A stretch of DNA of 64,000 nt from Bacteroidaceae bacterium. GTDB taxonomy: Bacteria; Bacteroidota; Bacteroidia; Bacteroidales; Bacteroidaceae. The notes beneath the pieces were generated by a model. That model was not told the origin of the DNA. It did not search any database and was given only the letters and a program-made list of their open reading frames with translations. The stretch covers positions 90,779 to 154,778 of the forward strand of contig JAFXEF010000035.1 of assembly GCA_017520935.1 (NCBI GenBank), in the 5' to 3' direction. The position numbers and the translations under genes are program-made. This document shows positions 1 to 9,246 of this stretch, in pieces. Position 1 is the first letter of the stretch. Every line of letters begins with the position of its first letter.

Positions 1-200
1 AGACCTTCAAGGTGGACATACCACAGGCACTGGCCACGGAGGTGCTGAAGTGCAAGAACGACGAGGAGGTGCGGCAAGTGGGTGTGGAATGGTGTACGGC
101 ACAGTGCAAGGAGCTCATCGCCCACGGCGTGCCCAGCATACACTTCTATGCCATGGCGGCTACCGACAGTGTGAAGCAGGTGGCAAGGGAAATCTATTGA
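1..200 (+). CDS. metF: methylenetetrahydrofolate reductase, C-terminal end (partial)
   Basis: Only the last 65 or so codons are in the window; the 5' part lies outside the left edge and the frame opens at base 3. The residues GVEWCTAQCKELIAHGVPSI followed by HFYAM match the last strand and helix of the MetF TIM barrel. The enzyme uses FAD to reduce 5,10-methylene-THF to 5-methyl-THF for methionine synthesis in the cytoplasm. It stops with TGA at 198-200, and a short purine-rich stretch (gggaagagggaaaaggg) separates it from holB, with which it may be co-transcribed. The identification rests on this C-terminal signature only. Confidence 0.82.
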   Translation, partial: TFKVDIPQALATEVLKCKNDEEVRQVGVEWCTAQCKELIAHGVPSIHFYAMAATDSVKQVAREIY

Positions 201-281
201 GGGAAGAGGGAAAAGGGAAGAGTTTACAAATCATCATTCAGAACCGACAATTGACCGACTAAATAGAGAAGGAGCGAGCGG

Positions 282-1406
282 GTGTATTTCAAGGATATCA
301 TAGGACAGGACAGTGCGATACGGATGTTGCGTTCGGCAGTTGCCGAGGGACGCATCCCCCATGCACAGCTCATCTGTGGTCCGGAGGGTGTGGGCAAGTT
401 GGCTGTGGCCGTGGCGTATGCCCGTTACCTGTGCTGCATGCACCGCAGTGGCGAGGAGGCTTGCGGCGAGTGCCCCTCGTGCAAGAAGTTTGACAAGTTG
501 GTACACCCCGACCTGCACTTCGCCTTCCCCATCTACAAGAAAGACTCCGGCAAGACACCACACAGCGACGACTTCATCGACAAGTGGCGCCAGGCCGTGC
601 TGGAGAATCCCTATATGAACCTCAACCAGTGGATGGACCACATAGGCACGGAAAATCAGCAGGGTCTCATCTATGCCTCGCAGAGCGAGGAAATTATCCG
701 CAAGCTCACGCTCAAGTCGAGCGAGGGCGGCTACAAGGTGATGATCATCTGGATGGCCGAGAAGATGAACACTGAGTGCTCGAACAAGCTACTGAAGATG
801 ATAGAGGAGCCACCAGCCCAGACGGTGTTCCTGCTTGTGGCCGAGAACCCCGACCTGCTGCTACCCACGATACAGAGCCGTGTGCAACGGCTCACGCTAC
901 GGCCCATTGAGGAGAGCCTCATCGGTGCGTCACTCGTAGAGAGGTACGGACTGACCGATGCCGATGCCCGACAAATAGCCCATGCCTCGGCAGGTAACTG
1001 GCTGCAGGCCGTAGAGACCATCCACATAGGCAACCGCTCGAAGGAGTATATCGAGCTGTTCATGACACTCATGCGCCGGTCATACGCCCGTGACCTCAAA
1101 GGCATGCGCCAATGGGCCGACACGGTGGCCGGCATGGGACGCGAGCCACAGAAGAACTTCCTCATCTACTGTCAGCGCATGATACGGGAGAGCTTCATCT
1201 GTAACTTCCACCGTCCCGAGATAAACTATATGAACACTGACGAGGCCACGTTCACCTCGCGCTTTGCCCCCTTCGTGAACGAGAAGAACATCTTCGGTAT
1301 CATGGAGGAGCTGAGCGAGGCACAACGGCACATTGAGCAGAACGTGAATGCCAAGATGGTATTCTTCGACCTCGCACTAAAAATGATTATGCTACTGAAA
1401 CAATAG
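282..1406 (+). CDS. holB: DNA polymerase III subunit delta'
   Basis: This 374-residue protein is a clamp-loader subunit (AAA+ family) that helps load the beta clamp on DNA. It starts with GTG at 282 giving (M)YFKDIIGQDSAIRML, the usual N-terminus of the family; no better ATG is available. Seen: a P-loop-like GPEGVGK near residue 34, a Cys-rich zinc module (CCMHRSGEEACGECPSC, about residues 51-67), and KLLKMIEEPPAQTVFLL, the conserved SRC-side segment. The length is typical. It lies between metF and ricT, an order common in Bacteroidales, with only 49 bases to ricT, so an operon is likely. The identification is secure. Confidence 0.93.
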   Translation: MYFKDIIGQDSAIRMLRSAVAEGRIPHAQLICGPEGVGKLAVAVAYARYLCCMHRSGEEACGECPSCKKFDKLVHPDLHFAFPIYKKDSGKTPHSDDFIDKWRQAVLENPYMNLNQWMDHIGTENQQGLIYASQSEEIIRKLTLKSSEGGYKVMIIWMAEKMNTECSNKLLKMIEEPPAQTVFLLVAENPDLLLPTIQSRVQRLTLRPIEESLIGASLVERYGLTDADARQIAHASAGNWLQAVETIHIGNRSKEYIELFMTLMRRSYARDLKGMRQWADTVAGMGREPQKNFLIYCQRMIRESFICNFHRPEINYMNTDEATFTSRFAPFVNEKNIFGIMEELSEAQRHIEQNVNAKMVFFDLALKMIMLLKQ

Positions 1407-1455
1407 GAATATGGCTACAGGAATTCAGACTCCTGACACCTAAAATATATAATAT

Positions 1456-2610
1456 ATGAACGAATTCAAGACCAACGGCTGCGACGGTATCTGCAGCAAG
1501 GGATGCGGCCGACAAGATAAACAACTCAACGTATTCGACTGGCTGGTAGATGTGCCAGGCAACATCGATGCCACTGACTACGTGGAGGTGCAGTTCAAGA
1601 ACACCCGCAAGGGCTACTACCTCAACAGCAACAAGATACCCCTGCAGAAGGACGATATCGTTGCCGTAGAGGCCAGCCCCGGACACGACATCGGTACCGT
1701 GACGCTCACGGGCAGCTTAGTGCTGCTGCAGATGAAGAAGGCACGCATCAAGAGCGATGCCGAGGTGCGCCGGGTATACCGCAAGGCACGCGAGGTGGAC
1801 ATGGAGAAATACCATGAGGCCAAAGCCAAGGAGCAGGACACCATGATACGCTCGCGCCAGATTGCCAAAGACCTGGGGCTTGAGATGAAGATAGGCGATG
1901 TGGAGTATCAGGGCGACGGCAACAAGGCCATCTTCTACTACATTGCCGACGGCCGTGTAGACTTCCGCCAGCTCATCAAGGTACTGGCCGAAGTGTTCAG
2001 GGTACGCATCGAGATGAAGCAGATCGGTGCCCGCCAAGAGGCCGGACGCATCGGAGGCATCGGTCCCTGTGGCCGTGAGCTGTGTTGCGCCACCTGGCTC
2101 ACCGGTTTCACCTCGGTATCGACCAGTGCGGCCCGTTTCCAGGACATCTCCATGAATCCACAGAAGCTCGCAGGACAGTGTGCCAAGCTCAAATGCTGCA
2201 TGAACTACGAGGTGGACGTCTACGTGGAGTCTCTGAAACGCTTCCCTGCACGCGACATCACGTTAGAGACCCTTGACAGCACCTATTACTTCTTCAAGTC
2301 GGACATCCTCAAACGAGAGATTTCCTACTCTACAGACAAGAGTTTCGCGGCCAACATCGTCACCATCAGCACACGCCGGGCCTTTGACGTCATCAACATG
2401 AACAAGAAAGGCATCAAGCCTGAGACGCTCTCAGAGGACGGCAGCCAAGAGGTACCACAGCGTGTAGACCTGCTCGATCAGGACAGTGTGACCCGCTTCG
2501 ACAGTGCCAAGAAAAAGAAGAAGAAAAAGAAGTCGGCAAGCAAGAGCACCGGCAACAACCAACACAAAGCGCCCAAGACCCCCTCAGGAAAGAACGATGC
2601 AGCACAGTAG
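1456..2610 (+). CDS. ricT: PSP1-domain protein, RicT/YaaT family
   Basis: This 384-residue cytoplasmic protein carries the PSP1 C-terminal domain. In Bacillus the homologue (YaaT/RicT) works in a complex with RicA and RicF, binds iron-sulfur clusters and influences RNA processing; its role in Bacteroidota is not established. Seen: several Cys clusters (CDGICSKGCG near residue 10, CGRELCC near 205, CAKLKCC near 240) consistent with metal or cluster binding. The C-terminus (from about residue 350) is a run of eight lysines followed by a low-complexity basic tail, probably disordered and possibly RNA-binding. The gene follows holB and precedes gldH, the usual Bacteroidales arrangement. Confidence 0.85.
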   Translation: MNEFKTNGCDGICSKGCGRQDKQLNVFDWLVDVPGNIDATDYVEVQFKNTRKGYYLNSNKIPLQKDDIVAVEASPGHDIGTVTLTGSLVLLQMKKARIKSDAEVRRVYRKAREVDMEKYHEAKAKEQDTMIRSRQIAKDLGLEMKIGDVEYQGDGNKAIFYYIADGRVDFRQLIKVLAEVFRVRIEMKQIGARQEAGRIGGIGPCGRELCCATWLTGFTSVSTSAARFQDISMNPQKLAGQCAKLKCCMNYEVDVYVESLKRFPARDITLETLDSTYYFFKSDILKREISYSTDKSFAANIVTISTRRAFDVINMNKKGIKPETLSEDGSQEVPQRVDLLDQDSVTRFDSAKKKKKKKKSASKSTGNNQHKAPKTPSGKNDAAQ

Positions 2611-2928
2611 GTTGCTGCCTCAAGTCGTTTCGGCTACATGAGTAAAAACTTCATTCCTATGTTCGTTGTCTCACACAGGAATTCTCTCACGAGGTGTTCT
2701 TCCTTTTCTCACACAGATCTCACGAATCTCACGAAGAGCACTTGCTCTCGCTCGTGCTTACCCTCCGGTTGAAGGCACTCGGCGAAATGCCGACAAGCTG
2801 CGAGCACTTCTTGCGAAGCAGCCTTTTTCGTGAGATTCGTGAGATCTGTGTGAGGTATAATAGGGAGTCGTACAAGCCGAAATGCAAATGCAGAACATAT
2901 AAACGATAATTCTAAAACAGATTCCAAG
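2611..2928. other. intergenic region ricT-gldH with palindromic repeat element
   Basis: The 318 bases hold no convincing gene. They contain a 143-bp element bounded by perfect 26-bp inverted repeats (listed separately) and, at 2909-2924 just before gldH, one copy of the dispersed motif that reads AGAATCTGTTTT on the minus strand. No clear TAnnTTTG promoter was seen for gldH. Confidence 0.7.
2710..2852. repeat. palindromic repeat element, copy 1 (26-bp perfect terminal inverted repeats)
   Basis: Left arm 2710-2735 begins CACACAGATCTCACGAATCT and continues to ACGAA; right arm 2827-2852 is its exact reverse complement. The interior, read on the minus strand, aligns with the interior of the element at 23755-23892 (shared block CTCGCAGCTTGTCGG), so the two are the same family in opposite orientation. 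No reading frame is conserved. It may be a non-autonomous mobile or REP-like element. Confidence 0.85.
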
Positions 2929-3423
2929 TTGCTGAAAACATACAAAGCCCTCGTAGTGACACTCTTCACTGCAGCTCTATGCAGCTGCATAGAGAAGGAG
3001 ACGCATAGCCTTTCGTTTGCCACCATCTCCCCCGAAGGTTGGGAGGCAAAGGACACGCTCACATTCATAGCCGACACGCTGCCAAGAAGCACAATGAAGG
3101 GATTCGAGCTGCTGCTGCATACCGAGAACTACCGCTATGCCAATATCGGCTTCCACCTATCCATAGAGCAGGATTCCATCGTCCTATACAGCGACAGCAT
3201 ACATACGATGCTGAGAGAGAGCAATCCCGCCAGGGGCATAGCGAGGCGATGTGACTACACCATCCCCATCACCAACCTCACGCTATGCGACAGCATGCAC
3301 ACCACCGTCAGAGTCACCCACCTCATGAGCGAGCACACCTTAAAGGGGATACGGGAAATAGGCATCAGAATCGGGTCTCCCGTTCGGCATCCAGGCGAAG
3401 TAGTATGGCAAGTAGAATGGTGA
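2929..3423 (+). CDS. gldH: gliding-motility-type lipoprotein GldH
   Basis: This 164-residue protein has an N-terminal signal peptide ending in a lipobox (LCSC, Cys about residue 20), so it is a predicted outer- or inner-membrane lipoprotein. The sequence pattern (an early PEGW, then WQVEW at the end) and the position after ricT fit GldH. In gliding Flavobacteria GldH is needed for motility, but it is widely kept in non-gliding Bacteroidales where its role is unclear. The start is TTG at 2929, giving MLKTYKALVVTLF; no upstream ATG fits. Its last 59 bases overlap the 3' end of convergent rodA. No gliding or type IX secretion genes are seen beside it. Confidence 0.75.
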   Translation: MLKTYKALVVTLFTAALCSCIEKETHSLSFATISPEGWEAKDTLTFIADTLPRSTMKGFELLLHTENYRYANIGFHLSIEQDSIVLYSDSIHTMLRESNPARGIARRCDYTIPITNLTLCDSMHTTVRVTHLMSEHTLKGIREIGIRIGSPVRHPGEVVWQVEW

Positions 3424-4822
3424 AGCCCCACAGCGAAGAGCCTCCGTAGCTGAAGAAGGGCAGCGGAATACCTATCACAGGAGCCAGGCCAATCACCATA
3501 CCCACATTGATGAACAGGTGGAAGGTAAGGATAGCTGCCAATGAATAGCCATAGACCCGGGTAAACTTGTTGCTCCCCTGCCGCTCGGCCAGCAGGATGA
3601 TGCGGATAATGAACGTTGCATACAAGAGCAATATGAACGCACATCCCATGAAGCCCTGCTCCTCACCAATCGTACAGAAGATAAAGTCGGTATGCTGCTC
3701 GGGCACATAGTTGAGCTTGGTCTGTGTGCCATTGAGGAAACCCTTTCCCCACAAACCGCCTGAACCAATGGCAATCTTCGACTGATTGATATTGTAGCCT
3801 ACACCTGCCGGGTCGTCCTTCAGGCCCAGAAGTACCTCAATACGTATCCGCTGGTGAGGCTGCAGCTTCCCAATAAGCATATTGCAGGAATAATAGAACC
3901 CCACCGACCCCAAAGCGAAGAGGGCGATAAGCAGATAGGAGGCATAGCGCTCGAGCATATATACATATAATAGGTATAGCACCGTGCAGGCACACAGCAC
4001 CAATTGGGCGATGCAGATATCAAACGGGATGACATAGCGCGAGAAGAGATAGGCTGCAAGCGTTCCTGTCAGGTTGAACAAGGCTATACCCCACGCCCTC
4101 TTCGCCCGTTTGGAATACACGCCCACCATCAATGCCGTGAAGAGCGGTACCAGCAGGAACACGACAAACTGCCCCACATTTACCGGCATCAGTTCAAAGA
4201 AATTCTCACCCTGCCCCACCCCAATGACAAAATATATCACTGCACACACGCCTATAGCGAGCAGAGAGCCTGTCATGCCCTCACGATACAGCACAAAGAA
4301 AAAGGAGAGGTATACCAGTGCCGAACCTGTCTCGTTCTGCAGCACGATAAGCAGCATAGGCACGAGGACAACAGCAAGCATCTTCAACACATCGGCCCGC
4401 TTGGCCATAGAGAAGCCGTAGGAGCTGAGCAGACGAGCCAGCGCCAATGCTGTGGCGAACTTCGAGAATTCGGCAGGCTGTATACGGATAGGTCCCAGCA
4501 CAAGCCATGAGTGAGAGCCCTTGATATCGGGAGCCACAAAAATGGTCACCGCAAGCAGTATGACAAAGGCCACATAGACGGGGTAGGCAAGAAGTTCATA
4601 GTACTTCTTCTCTATATTGAGCAACACAATGCCCAACAACGAAGCACAGCCAATCCACACCAACTGTTTTCCCGGGTTAGAGTCGAAACTGAAGAAATCG
4701 GTCTCACCAAAATCATAACTGGCCCCACAGATGCTAAGCCATCCGCAAGCGACCAGGATAAAGTAGAGTATGATGGTAAACCAGTCTACCGACCGCCATA
4801 AGTTAACGTTCCTGATTGCCAT
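3365..4822 (-). CDS. rodA: rod-shape SEDS glycosyltransferase RodA
   Basis: This 485-residue polytopic membrane protein of the SEDS family polymerises lipid II into glycan strands during side-wall growth, working with PBP2. It has about ten hydrophobic segments and the family signature GIPLPFFSYGGSSLWG near residue 450. It is longer than the E. coli enzyme (about 370) because of extra hydrophobic sequence in the middle, which is usual in Bacteroidales. It overlaps mrdA by 20 bases, so translation is probably coupled. It is the last gene of the mre cluster; its 3' end runs 59 bases into gldH on the other strand. Confidence 0.93.
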   Translation of the reverse strand: MAIRNVNLWRSVDWFTIILYFILVACGWLSICGASYDFGETDFFSFDSNPGKQLVWIGCASLLGIVLLNIEKKYYELLAYPVYVAFVILLAVTIFVAPDIKGSHSWLVLGPIRIQPAEFSKFATALALARLLSSYGFSMAKRADVLKMLAVVLVPMLLIVLQNETGSALVYLSFFFVLYREGMTGSLLAIGVCAVIYFVIGVGQGENFFELMPVNVGQFVVFLLVPLFTALMVGVYSKRAKRAWGIALFNLTGTLAAYLFSRYVIPFDICIAQLVLCACTVLYLLYVYMLERYASYLLIALFALGSVGFYYSCNMLIGKLQPHQRIRIEVLLGLKDDPAGVGYNINQSKIAIGSGGLWGKGFLNGTQTKLNYVPEQHTDFIFCTIGEEQGFMGCAFILLLYATFIIRIILLAERQGSNKFTRVYGYSLAAILTFHLFINVGMVIGLAPVIGIPLPFFSYGGSSLWGFTILLAILLRLDAERETRF

Positions 4823-6650
4823 AATAGATTACCCGTTGTTGTATATCCTTTGCTTTCTGCTCACTCGCCTCACTCAGGGTGCCCGTCAGGTATTTCTCCA
4901 TCAGCAGTGCACCGATAGGCACACCATACACCGCACCGAAGCCACCATTCTCCACATACACGGCTACAGCAATCTTCGGGTTATGCATCGGTGCGAAACC
5001 CATAAAGGCCGAGTGATCCTTGCCGCGGTTCTGCGCTGTTCCCGTCTTTCCGCACACCTCTATGCCCGGCAGATTGGCTGCCCGGCAAGTACCATTGAGC
5101 ACAGCCTCACGCATACCCTGGACTACGGTCTCATAGTGTTCTTTATCCACCATCGTATATTTAGGGAATCGATACAGGCTGTCAAGTTCCTCGCCCTGCA
5201 CCTCCTTGACAATATGGGGAGTGATATACTTGCCGCGGTTGGCAATCGTAGCGCCCAGATTGGCAATCTGCAACGGTGTCAGCGTCACCTCGCCCTGCCC
5301 GATAGAGATGGAGATGATGGTCAAGCCATTCCAACGGCCACCATACCACTTGTCGTAAAAGGCCGAGTTGGGGATGAAGCCGCGCGCCTCACCCGGCAGG
5401 TCAATGCCCAAGCGATAGCCAAAGCCCATGGCCACCATGTGATCTTTCCAACGTGTAAGAGCCTCTTGCGGAGAGGCATAACGCGAAGAGCCGATCATGC
5501 GATACAGGCTCCAACAGAAATAGCTGTTGCAGGAAGTGGCCAAGGTAGGAACTATTGAAGTAGGAGAACTATGCGCATGGCAACCGACATGAAGCCCCTT
5601 ATACCTGAAGCCAAGCGCACAAGGGAACTGAGTATCAACATCAATGACATCTTCCTGCAAGAAGGTGAGTGCCTGGGCCGTCTTGAATGTCGAACCGGGA
5701 GGATAGGTTCCCATGATGGCACGATTGAGCAGCGGTTTCTGCTTGTTCTTGGAGAGCATCCTATGATTATCACCACGCTGACGGCCTACAAGAACCTGCG
5801 GATCAAAGGTCGGTGACGAAGCCATACACAGCACCTCACCCGTCTCAGGCTCTATGGCCACCACGCTACCTATCTTGTTCTGCAACAGCCGTTCGGCCAG
5901 TTCCTGCAACTCTATATCAAGGCTCAGTGTCAGATTCTTTCCCGGGACGGGAGCCACATCCTTAGCCCCATCCTGATAGCGCCCCTTCACACGCCCATAC
6001 GCATCGCGAAGCAATACCTCCTTGCCCTTCTCTCCGCGCAACTGGCGCTCATAGAAACTTTCGATTCCCTGCTTCCCGATGAAGTCGCCCTGCACATAGT
6101 ACCCATCAGCCGCAATATCCTTCTTGGACACCTCGCCCAAGTCACCAAAGATATGCCCTGCCAACGGATAGTTGTATTGCCTTACCGTGCGCTTCTGGAT
6201 AGAAAAGCCCTCGAACTTATACAACTGCTCCTGGAACATGGCAAAGTCTTCGGCAGTAAGCTGGCTGAGAAACAATTGGTCTGTATAGGAGGAATAGCCG
6301 GGGTTCAGCCTGCGGTTCTTCACATCGGCCATGCGCTTGTCGAAGAACTCTCTCGTAATGCCTAAAGCATTGCAGAAGGCCAACGTATCCAACTCCTTGA
6401 CATTGCGCATACACACCATCACATCATAGGCCGGCTGGTTCGACACCAGGAGCTTTCCGTTGCGGTCATACATCACCCCACGCGAAGGGTAAATCGTCTT
6501 GTTCAGGAAGGCATTGGAGTCGGCATGTTCCTTATACTCATCGTTCAGAATCTGCAAATAGAACAGACGCCCTATAAACAGCAGCACAATACCCAGCACT
6601 ATGCCGAGAATGACAAACTTGCGGTTCTCAAACCTATACTCGTTATTCAT
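4803..6650 (-). CDS. mrdA: penicillin-binding protein 2 (transpeptidase)
   Basis: This 615-residue class B PBP cross-links peptidoglycan in the rod complex. An N-terminal membrane anchor (about residues 10-30) is followed by the PBP dimerisation domain and a transpeptidase domain with all three motifs: STFK (catalytic Ser, about residue 318), SCN (about 370) and KTGTAQN (about 535). Length is normal. It sits between mreD (18 bases upstream) and rodA (20-base overlap), so it is part of the mreBCD-mrdA-rodA transcription unit. The identification is secure. Confidence 0.95.
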   Translation of the reverse strand: MNNEYRFENRKFVILGIVLGIVLLFIGRLFYLQILNDEYKEHADSNAFLNKTIYPSRGVMYDRNGKLLVSNQPAYDVMVCMRNVKELDTLAFCNALGITREFFDKRMADVKNRRLNPGYSSYTDQLFLSQLTAEDFAMFQEQLYKFEGFSIQKRTVRQYNYPLAGHIFGDLGEVSKKDIAADGYYVQGDFIGKQGIESFYERQLRGEKGKEVLLRDAYGRVKGRYQDGAKDVAPVPGKNLTLSLDIELQELAERLLQNKIGSVVAIEPETGEVLCMASSPTFDPQVLVGRQRGDNHRMLSKNKQKPLLNRAIMGTYPPGSTFKTAQALTFLQEDVIDVDTQFPCALGFRYKGLHVGCHAHSSPTSIVPTLATSCNSYFCWSLYRMIGSSRYASPQEALTRWKDHMVAMGFGYRLGIDLPGEARGFIPNSAFYDKWYGGRWNGLTIISISIGQGEVTLTPLQIANLGATIANRGKYITPHIVKEVQGEELDSLYRFPKYTMVDKEHYETVVQGMREAVLNGTCRAANLPGIEVCGKTGTAQNRGKDHSAFMGFAPMHNPKIAVAVYVENGGFGAVYGVPIGALLMEKYLTGTLSEASEQKAKDIQQRVIYYGNQER

Positions 6651-6668
6651 AGGCGAATGGACAAGACA

Positions 6669-7169
6669 TTAGCGACGATGACGGACAAACTCAATAGACA
6701 TCACCAACATAACTGTCAACAATGCACTGCACAGAATACGAAGCAGCAAATACCCGATATGGGCAAAGGAGAAGGCCTCGAGCAGGAACAATGCCGAATG
6801 ATGCAGCATAACGGCCAGGAAGGCATAACGCAAGAACGGCCAGATGCCCATGCTCTCTATGCCCGGCTCGAAGTTCTCAAACTCCTCACGTGGCATAAAC
6901 AAACGCAACAAACGTTCACGCGAGAATGCCAAGAGCACCGAAGCACCGGCATTGACACCCGGTGTGTTGCAGAACACATCGACCACCAAGCCCAAAACAA
7001 AAGCCAGCAACATCAACTTATTCTTATCCAAATCTTTATCCAGGGCCAGGATAAAATAGACATAGACGAACGGAGTAGCCAAGCCGAACAGGTATATCTT
7101 CTTGAACAAGAGAACCTGCGCCAGCACCAGCCCTACGAACCAAGCAATACGAGTAAGTGTTTTCTCCAT
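6669..7169 (-). CDS. mreD: rod shape-determining protein MreD
   Basis: This 166-residue hydrophobic protein has about five predicted membrane segments and occupies the mreD place between mreC (2 bases away) and mrdA. MreD is a poorly conserved partner of MreC and RodA in the elongasome of the inner membrane. Residues such as RIAWFVGLVLAQVLLF at the N-terminus and the segment GVNAGASVLLAFSRERLL are typical of Bacteroidales MreD. The call relies on length, hydrophobicity and synteny more than on a motif. Confidence 0.85.
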   Translation of the reverse strand: MEKTLTRIAWFVGLVLAQVLLFKKIYLFGLATPFVYVYFILALDKDLDKNKLMLLAFVLGLVVDVFCNTPGVNAGASVLLAFSRERLLRLFMPREEFENFEPGIESMGIWPFLRYAFLAVMLHHSALFLLEAFSFAHIGYLLLRILCSALLTVMLVMSIEFVRHRR

Positions 7170-7171
7170 AG

Positions 7172-8077
7172 TCAGTTCTTTTTCTTCTTGTCCTTCTTCG
7201 GATACAATAACTCTTTCAGTGCATCCAATTCATCGGCATCCATGCGTCCCAAGACGAAAGCATGCTCCAATCGGGTAAACTGAGTTGCCAGTTCCACCTT
7301 CAGCGCTATATACAAGCCATCTGACGAGGGGTAGAGCTCATTGACCACACCCACCATCAGCCCTTCGGGAAAGAAAGAGGAATTTCCACTGGTTACAATC
7401 GTATCGCCCACCGCAACATCAGCATAGCGGGGCAGGTCGTGCAACATGGCATACCGTGGGTCGCCACCCTCCCACTGTAGATAACCGAGGTCACTGCCTT
7501 GCACCTTACAACTCACAGTACTCTTGCTATTCAGCAAAGGCATCACTAACGAATAGTGTTCGGTACACTTGTACACCACCCCGACAATGCCATCGATGCC
7601 CATCACTCCCATATCCGGCTCCACACCATCAGCGATGCCTCGGTCAAGGGTTATATAGTTGTCGGTCCTGTTGACCGACTTGTCTATCACCTGCGCGGGG
7701 GTGATGCGATACCCAGTCCGATGCACTCTCTGCAATGCTTCTTCCTTGGAGAGGCTATCTAAAAGGTGCTGTGAGGATATTGCCTCCAAGGCAAATATGC
7801 GCTCTTGTAATGCTGCGTTCTGCGCCACCAGCGCCTTATTCTTCGCTGCCAAACCGAAATAGGAGGTCACCTTATCCTGACCTCGGAGCAAGCGAGCCGA
7901 CACTGCATTGGCCGTAGACAGATACACACTGCCCTGATAGCTGTTGTAGGAAAACAACAGCACCACACACACCACCTCCAGAGCTATGAACAATAGCCAG
8001 TGATTATGCTTGTATAGAAATTGAAGCAGGGAGTTCACGAATACTAAATTTAAATTCTGAATCCAGAATCCTAACAT
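7172..8077 (-). CDS. mreC: rod shape-determining protein MreC
   Basis: This 301-residue protein has one N-terminal membrane segment (about residues 22-45), a short coiled coil (about 75-105, with AAKNKALVAQNAALQERIFA) and a periplasmic beta-rich domain containing GDTIVTSGNSSFFPEGLMVG. MreC links cytoplasmic MreB to PBP2 and RodA. A charged tail ending KKDKKKKN is unusual but harmless. It is 57 bases downstream of mreB, a gap filled with a short inverted repeat, and 2 bases upstream of mreD. Confidence 0.93.
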   Translation of the reverse strand: MLGFWIQNLNLVFVNSLLQFLYKHNHWLLFIALEVVCVVLLFSYNSYQGSVYLSTANAVSARLLRGQDKVTSYFGLAAKNKALVAQNAALQERIFALEAISSQHLLDSLSKEEALQRVHRTGYRITPAQVIDKSVNRTDNYITLDRGIADGVEPDMGVMGIDGIVGVVYKCTEHYSLVMPLLNSKSTVSCKVQGSDLGYLQWEGGDPRYAMLHDLPRYADVAVGDTIVTSGNSSFFPEGLMVGVVNELYPSSDGLYIALKVELATQFTRLEHAFVLGRMDADELDALKELLYPKKDKKKKN

Positions 8078-8126
8078 CGCTAAACAAAGCTATGCTCCAG
8101 AATCCGGAATTCAGAATTCAGAATTA
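8051..8126. repeat. short imperfect inverted repeat between mreB and mreC
   Basis: The gap and the first codons of mreC carry related words (AAATTCTGAATCCAGAATC on the left, GAATTCAGAATTCAGAATT on the right) that can pair as an imperfect hairpin. The same kind of near-palindromic filler occurs in other gaps of this window. It could attenuate read-through from mreB to mreC, but no U-run follows it. Confidence 0.5.
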
Positions 8127-8134
8127 ACCCATCA

Positions 8135-9157
8135 TCATCTCATCAAGAATGAGAAGCGGTCAACATTCTTCAAAGCGATGCCCGTACCACGAGCCACACA
8201 GTGCAATGGATCCTCAGCCACGTGGAAAGGTATGTTTATCTTATCATGCAAGCGCTTGGCCAAGCCACGGAGCAGGGCACCACCACCTGCCAGATAGATA
8301 CCGTTATGAATAATATCGGCATAGATTTCGGGGGGAGTATCTTCCAAAGCACTGAGCACAGCCGTCTCAATCTTGGCAATCGATTTGTCAAGACAGTGTG
8401 CAATCTCTTGATAGCACACAGGTACCTCCATAGGCAATGCCGTGATGCGATTCGGGCCGTGCACGATATACTCCTCCGGTGCATCTTCCTCCAGATCGGT
8501 CAGGGCAGAGCCCACGTGTATCTTGATACGCTCGGCCATACGCTCACTGACCTTTACATTGTGCTGGCGGTTCATATACTCCTGAATATCGGCCGTAAAG
8601 TCGTCACCCGCAACACGGATAGAGCTGTTCTTCACGATGCCACCAAGAGAGATCACGGCAATCTCCGTAGATCCGCCACCTATATCCACCACCATATTGC
8701 CTTCGGGAGCCTCCACATCGAGGCCAATACCCACAGCAGCAGCCATTGGTTCGTAGATAAGGTAGATGTCGCGTCCACCAGCATGCTCGGCCGAGTCGCG
8801 CACAGCACGCAGTTCTACTTCCGTACTGCCTGAGGGCACACCTATCACCATACGCAGTGAGGGAGTAAACAGGTGTCCACGAGTATTCACCATCTTGATA
8901 AGTCCGCGCATCATCTGTTCGCAGGCATTAAAGTCAGCAATCACGCCATTCTGCAACGGGCGGATGGTTCTAATATCCGGAGAAGTCTTTTCGTGCATCA
9001 GTTTGGCACGTCCGCCCACAGCCACCATCTTGTCGGTGCGGCGGTCGAGGGCAACCACAGAAGGCTCATCGACCACAATCTTGCCATTATGTAAGATGAT
9101 GGTGTTGGCCGTACCGAGGTCCATCGCTATTTCTTGTGTAAAAGAGAAAAGTCCCAT
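8135..9157 (-). CDS. mreB: rod shape-determining actin homologue MreB
   Basis: This 340-residue bacterial actin forms membrane-bound filaments that guide the elongasome. Seen: phosphate-1 loop DLGTANTII near residue 16, phosphate-2 segment VVDIGGGSTEIAVISLGG near 160, and adenosine motif YLAGGGALLRGL near 290. Length matches the family (about 340). It is the first gene of the shape cluster after purH; the 89-base gap to purH holds a strong inverted repeat, so mreB may be separately controlled. Confidence 0.97.
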   Translation of the reverse strand: MGLFSFTQEIAMDLGTANTIILHNGKIVVDEPSVVALDRRTDKMVAVGGRAKLMHEKTSPDIRTIRPLQNGVIADFNACEQMMRGLIKMVNTRGHLFTPSLRMVIGVPSGSTEVELRAVRDSAEHAGGRDIYLIYEPMAAAVGIGLDVEAPEGNMVVDIGGGSTEIAVISLGGIVKNSSIRVAGDDFTADIQEYMNRQHNVKVSERMAERIKIHVGSALTDLEEDAPEEYIVHGPNRITALPMEVPVCYQEIAHCLDKSIAKIETAVLSALEDTPPEIYADIIHNGIYLAGGGALLRGLAKRLHDKINIPFHVAEDPLHCVARGTGIALKNVDRFSFLMR

Positions 9158-9163
9158 AAATTC

Positions 9164-9241
9164 AGTGAAGAGTTAAGAGTGAAGAGTTAAGAGGAAATAG
9201 GGATTACAGAACTTTTCCCTATTCGCCCTTAACTCTTCACT
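9164..9241. repeat. inverted repeat of the AGTGAAGAGTTAAG type between purH and mreB
   Basis: Two tandem copies of AGTGAAGAGTTAAG (9164-9177, 9178-9191) face a perfect inverted copy (9228-9241). The hairpin lies in the 89 bases between purH and mreB and could act as a partial terminator. Related purine-rich words occur at 201-225, 14170-14205 and 31239-31332. Confidence 0.75.
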
Positions 9242-9246
9242 CGGTT

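Noticed and set aside
2929..3423. Sign of a gliding or type IX secretion locus
   Set aside because: Only gldH is present, and it is conserved in non-gliding Bacteroidales; none of its usual partners are in the window.
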